From NCBI GenBank assembly GCA_014634225.1, contig BLFN01000740.1:276133-286132 (forward strand): DNA of 10,000 nucleotides, given 5' to 3'. Position numbers and translations under genes: made by a program. Within the stretch, counting starts at the first letter, position 1. Each line of letters opens with the position of its first letter. Shown one piece after another: positions 7,736-10,000 of this stretch. Under the pieces are notes generated by a model, which was given only the letters and a program-made list of their open reading frames with translations, searched no databases and was not told the DNA's origin. Source of the DNA: Acropora yongei (lineage: Eukaryota > Cnidaria > Anthozoa > Scleractinia > Acroporidae).

Positions 7736-7788
7736 GCGTACTACGAAGCCTTGTCATCCTCCGTTAGCATAGCAATTCCTCACCCTTA

Positions 7789-7814
7789 CCATATATGGGC
7801 TTTACTATATATGG
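7789..7814 (+). promoter_or_regulatory. Paired CArG boxes upstream of paralogue 2
   Basis: CCATATATGG at 7789-7798 is a perfect CC(A/T)6GG serum-response element, the site of SRF/MADS-box factors. CTATATATGG at 7805-7814 is a one-mismatch copy 16 bp downstream. Both lie about 80-105 bp before the start codon at 7892. The second could equally serve as a TATA box. No equivalent pair is present before the gene at 2473. The match is visible; factor binding is inference. Confidence 0.35.
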
Positions 7815-7891
7815 GTTTTTTCGATAGACTTGTACCAAAATAAATCTCGGTTTTCTCCATGAAGCAGCGAGAACTCCCTCCTACAGACAAA

Positions 7892-8701
7892 ATGGCAAGT
7901 TTTGAACATCACTTGAAGGAAGAATTCAGTACCACAAGCACACTGATTATTCTTGCATTGTTCTTTATTTTGCTGGTTGTTTGTACGTACCGTAAGACAT
8001 CAAAAAAGTTTATCAAATCTGGCAGGTTTCAAATTTTGCCTCAAAAGTTCGACAGAAAACGATTGCCTGAAGAACACGAAGACAATTACAGCGAGGTACA
8101 TTTTCTTTTAACTTGAGATTTCTTCCCTGATATCATTTTTGCTCTGCATTTGTCCTTAAAAAAGCTTTTTAACTTGCAACTTGGAAACGTTAATCTTACA
8201 CACTTCTTCACTTCACTTAACACACAGCAATCTTATGCCTCGGCTGTTGGCAAATTAAGGTTTAGTGTTTAAACCGGCATTTGGACAAGCAGTTAGAGTT
8301 ACATTCCCTCTTTAACGGTGTTGCCGTTTTGCATATGCTTAAAAAAATACTCTTTATGATACTTGCTTAGCTTAACTCTGTCTTTTGTTTCCAAAAACGT
8401 TGAAACTTGAAGATAGTTGCAATTTTTAGTTTCAGAAATAACGAAGAGAAGGCTGTATACGATTTAACGTTGTTTTTACCGGTTATCACAATACTGGTAG
8501 TGTACCACACAATACAGTCTAAAAACAATACAGCGACATATGTGTAGTTGAGTTTGTAACTAAGTCATTTTTTAAATGCACTTCCAGATGGTTTTCAGTC
8601 GATCCTCTGTTCCTTTCCAAGAGATACGAATCGACAACAACGGTCAACATAAATATTTCTCCGAAAAATTACTTGCCCTCGTCTGGTGTTCACTCCCTTA
8701 G
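7892..8701 (+). CDS. Two-exon small single-pass membrane protein, paralogue 2 (105 aa)
   Basis: Exon 1 is 7892-8095 and exon 2 is 8588-8701, with a phase-0 intron (GAG|GTACAT to CTTCCAG|ATG) at the same place as in the gene at 2473. The layout matches residue for residue: a short N-terminus, TTSTL leading into a hydrophobic helix (about 17-32), YRKTSKK, PEEHED, then exon 2 with SSVPFQEIRIDN. The chosen ATG has a strong context (ACAAAATGG) and matches the start of paralogue 1. A second in-frame ATG at 7859 would add 11 residues (116 aa). The C-terminus is 15 residues longer than in paralogue 1 because the ancestral stop position now reads as sense. The added stretch is mildly hydrophobic. No obvious AATAAA lies close downstream. 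ATTAAA at 8984 and AATAAA at 9173 are possibilities. The function is unknown, and a membrane location is inferred from the helix. Confidence 0.6.
8096..8587 (+). other. Intron of paralogue 2 (492 bp)
   Basis: This is a GT-AG phase-0 intron, at the same position and phase as the intron at 2695-3055. Part of it (about 8158-8190, the A-run followed by CTTGCAACTTGG) is recognisably homologous to that intron. The remainder is unrelated AT-rich sequence with no repeat that I recognise. Confidence 0.55.
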
Positions 8702-8883
8702 AAAGTGGTCACGAACAATTTAACAGATGTTTCTTAGCTGGTTAGCCTGATCAGTTTTTAATAGTTGTATTTTTTCTTATTTCTTATATTTTTGCTTTTT
8801 ATGGGAGCGACCAGAGGCTATTGAACTTTTCCAAGAAACTGGATTTGCATGGAGTTGCAATGAGTCGAAAAACTTCCTTGTTT

Positions 8884-8972
8884 ACTTTTCTTGATTTGGG
8901 CCTAAACACTGACGAATGAGCTACTGAACTAGTTTGCACGCACGTATTTTATTTGTGTGTCAAATTCGAAGT
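8884..8972 (+). repeat. 3' flank block of unit 3, duplicate of 3545-3640
   Basis: This is the partner of 3545-3640. It preserves CTTGATTTG, GAATGAGCTA, ACTAGTTTGCACGCACG and ATTTGTGTGTCAAAT. It lies about 200 bp after the stop of paralogue 2, against about 420 bp in unit 2, so indels separate the copies. Confidence 0.5.
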
Positions 8973-8989
8973 TTAAGATGAATATTAAA

Positions 8990-9181
8990 GGTTAAATTTA
9001 AATAACATGGATCACTCAGCGTTTCTATGAAAGACCTACTCATTCTTTTGATTTTAATACCACACGTTATCAATACCACTCGTTTTACGAATTAGTCTTT
9101 TATTCTATCAAGTGGATTGACACTAGATTATACGATCAATTATACATAAGATCCTGATTATACGATCGAGTAAATAAAAAT
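8990..9181. other. Intergenic with a short direct repeat
   Basis: GATTATACGATC occurs at 9126-9137 and again at 9156-9167, 30 bp apart, in AT-rich DNA after unit 3. AATAAA at 9173-9178 is a distant poly(A) candidate for paralogue 2. Confidence 0.3.
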
Positions 9182-9366
9182 AGAGCAAAAAGGAAAGTGG
9201 GACTAAAAAAGGAAGGAAAGACTCACCCTAACAATAACCCTGACCCATAACGAAAGAAAGGAAAATAAAAAGAGAAAAAAGGAGTAAAAACAGGGAGAAA
9301 GGAAAGATGAGAGGAATAGGAAAGAGAGAGATAAGGAAAGAAACCAAAAAAGGATCAGAATAGGGA
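9182..9366. repeat. Purine-rich low-complexity tract
   Basis: The + strand is dominated by AAAGG, GAAAG and GGAGAA runs. The interruption ACTCACCCTAACAATAACCCTGACCC sits near 9221. The minus-strand frame through it is just Ser/Phe/Leu low-complexity translation. There is no gene. Confidence 0.5.
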
Positions 9367-9427
9367 AAATGTTATTTTCTGATTGGAAAATTAAACGAGA
9401 CTCACCCGTAAGTTGAAGTTTGATTGA

Positions 9428-9626
9428 GATTCTATCACATGACCAGGTGGGTAGGAAAGCACATGAGATAGCACGAAGCGTGTGCGAGTCATTATTCAAG
9501 GCATGTGGTGTGACAGAATAATACCACAAGAAGACAGGTAAAATGTGTAAAGCACAAACACCACCAGTAATGGGTGGTTATGGGTGGGCATGCGATCTCC
9601 TGCCCACCTGGTCATGTGATAGAATC
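9428..9626. mobile_element. 199-bp fold-back (MITE-like) element
   Basis: The 29-nt arms at 9428-9456 and 9598-9626 are inverted copies with one mismatch (28/29), starting GATTCTATCACATGACCAGG. The 141-bp interior has no coding capacity and includes GCACGAAGCGTGTGCGAGTCA. The layout is that of a small non-autonomous inverted-repeat element. I see no certain target-site duplication. Confidence 0.6.
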
Positions 9627-9792
9627 CATGGCTCTCTGTGAAGAAGTTGCAGAACAAGCGAGAGTCAAGTTTGCGTTGGCCACACAGGGAGCAGCAATAA
9701 TCTCTGAGCCCTATCCGACATGATCTCTTGCAGACACCTTGGGATCAGATTGAAAGGTGAAAAAAATTTATTTTAGCTTTTAAGAATTTTCT
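9627..9792. other. Unassigned sequence before the terminal repeat
   Basis: A + strand frame after the fold-back reads CEEVAEQARVKFALATQG and a little further before a TGA at about 9720. It looks mildly protein-like but has no start, splice support or second copy in the window, so no gene is called. Confidence 0.2.
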
Positions 9793-10000
9793 GTCATTTT
9801 GTTCTATCATTCGCATTAGTCTCCTCGACAGTCTCCTCTCGGTCCAGCAGAAGCTGTGACGTAGATAAGGAACACGAACCTTCAGGCTGAAGCTTTCCAT
9901 CATAAACGAGCGGCGACCTTTATTCAAAAACGTGCTAGAGAGTTGCGTTACAGCGCAATGTGGGGACGCCAGCGAATCGGACAAAAATATAAGTATGCAT
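9793..10000. repeat. About 200-bp dispersed repeat, copy 2 (runs off the window)
   Basis: This is the second copy of the repeat at 4941-5135. It still matches at the last base of the window, so the repeat probably continues. It carries a 12-bp internal tandem duplication (GTCTCCTCGACA/GTCTCCTCTCGG at 9819-9842) that copy 1 lacks. A minus-strand frame is open across it (about 9745-9984). Copy 1 does not keep that frame, so I do not call a gene. Confidence 0.6.

Noticed and set aside
9203..9529. 108-codon minus-strand frame with a long hydrophobic Ser/Phe/Leu run
   Set aside because: It is translation of the purine-rich low-complexity tract plus one arm of the fold-back element.
9745..9984. 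79-codon minus-strand frame over the terminal repeat
   Set aside because: The start is TTG, and the other copy of the repeat carries an indel and stops in the equivalent frame.

Overview
This window is AT-rich animal nuclear DNA. The few credible genes have GT-AG introns and a canonical poly(A) signal. Most of the window is intergenic sequence built from old duplications and decayed mobile elements. The LINE-type reverse transcriptase remnants and the fold-back repeats look like those I associate with anthozoan cnidarians, probably a stony coral. That identification rests on memory of repeat style, not on a search. Nothing bacterial is present.

The backbone is a tandem array of a small two-exon membrane-protein gene, with three units on the + strand. 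Unit 1 (about 40-700) keeps the 5' flank, but its start codon is followed at once by TAG and the gene body is gone. Unit 2 (about 1005-3650) has an intact 96-aa gene at 2473-3124, with a poly(A) signal at 3213. Unit 3 (about 7560-8990) has an intact 105-aa paralogue at 7892-8701. The units share upstream blocks, start context, a phase-0 intron at the same place, exon 2 and part of the 3' flank. The proteins have a short N-terminus, one transmembrane helix starting at TTSTL, a basic YRK stop-transfer, an acidic PEE-x-E stretch, and an exon-2 tail carrying SSVxxQEIRIDN. I do not recognise the family. It is the best candidate here for something undescribed.

Region by region: 1-700 is the relic unit. 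705-1000 is featureless. 1183-1835 is extra DNA in unit 2 with MITE-like inverted repeats. 2473-3124 is gene 1, with a 71-bp fold-back in its intron. 3245-4580 is mostly featureless. 4582-4810 and 6519-6862 are two halves of one dead non-LTR reverse transcriptase, separated by about 1.7 kb. That insert holds a repeat of about 200 bp and a tRNA-like relic. 6881-7376 has a pair of direct repeats of about 110 bp flanking a possible orphan exon. 7418-7467 is a 25-bp tandem duplication. 7560-8990 is unit 3, with paired CArG boxes before gene 2. 9182-9366 is purine-rich, 9428-9626 is a fold-back element, and 9793-10000 is the second copy of the 200-bp repeat, cut by the window edge.

The two paralogues probably do related jobs at a membrane. 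Their regulation may differ, because their proximal 5' regions have diverged. No pathway can be assigned from sequence alone.
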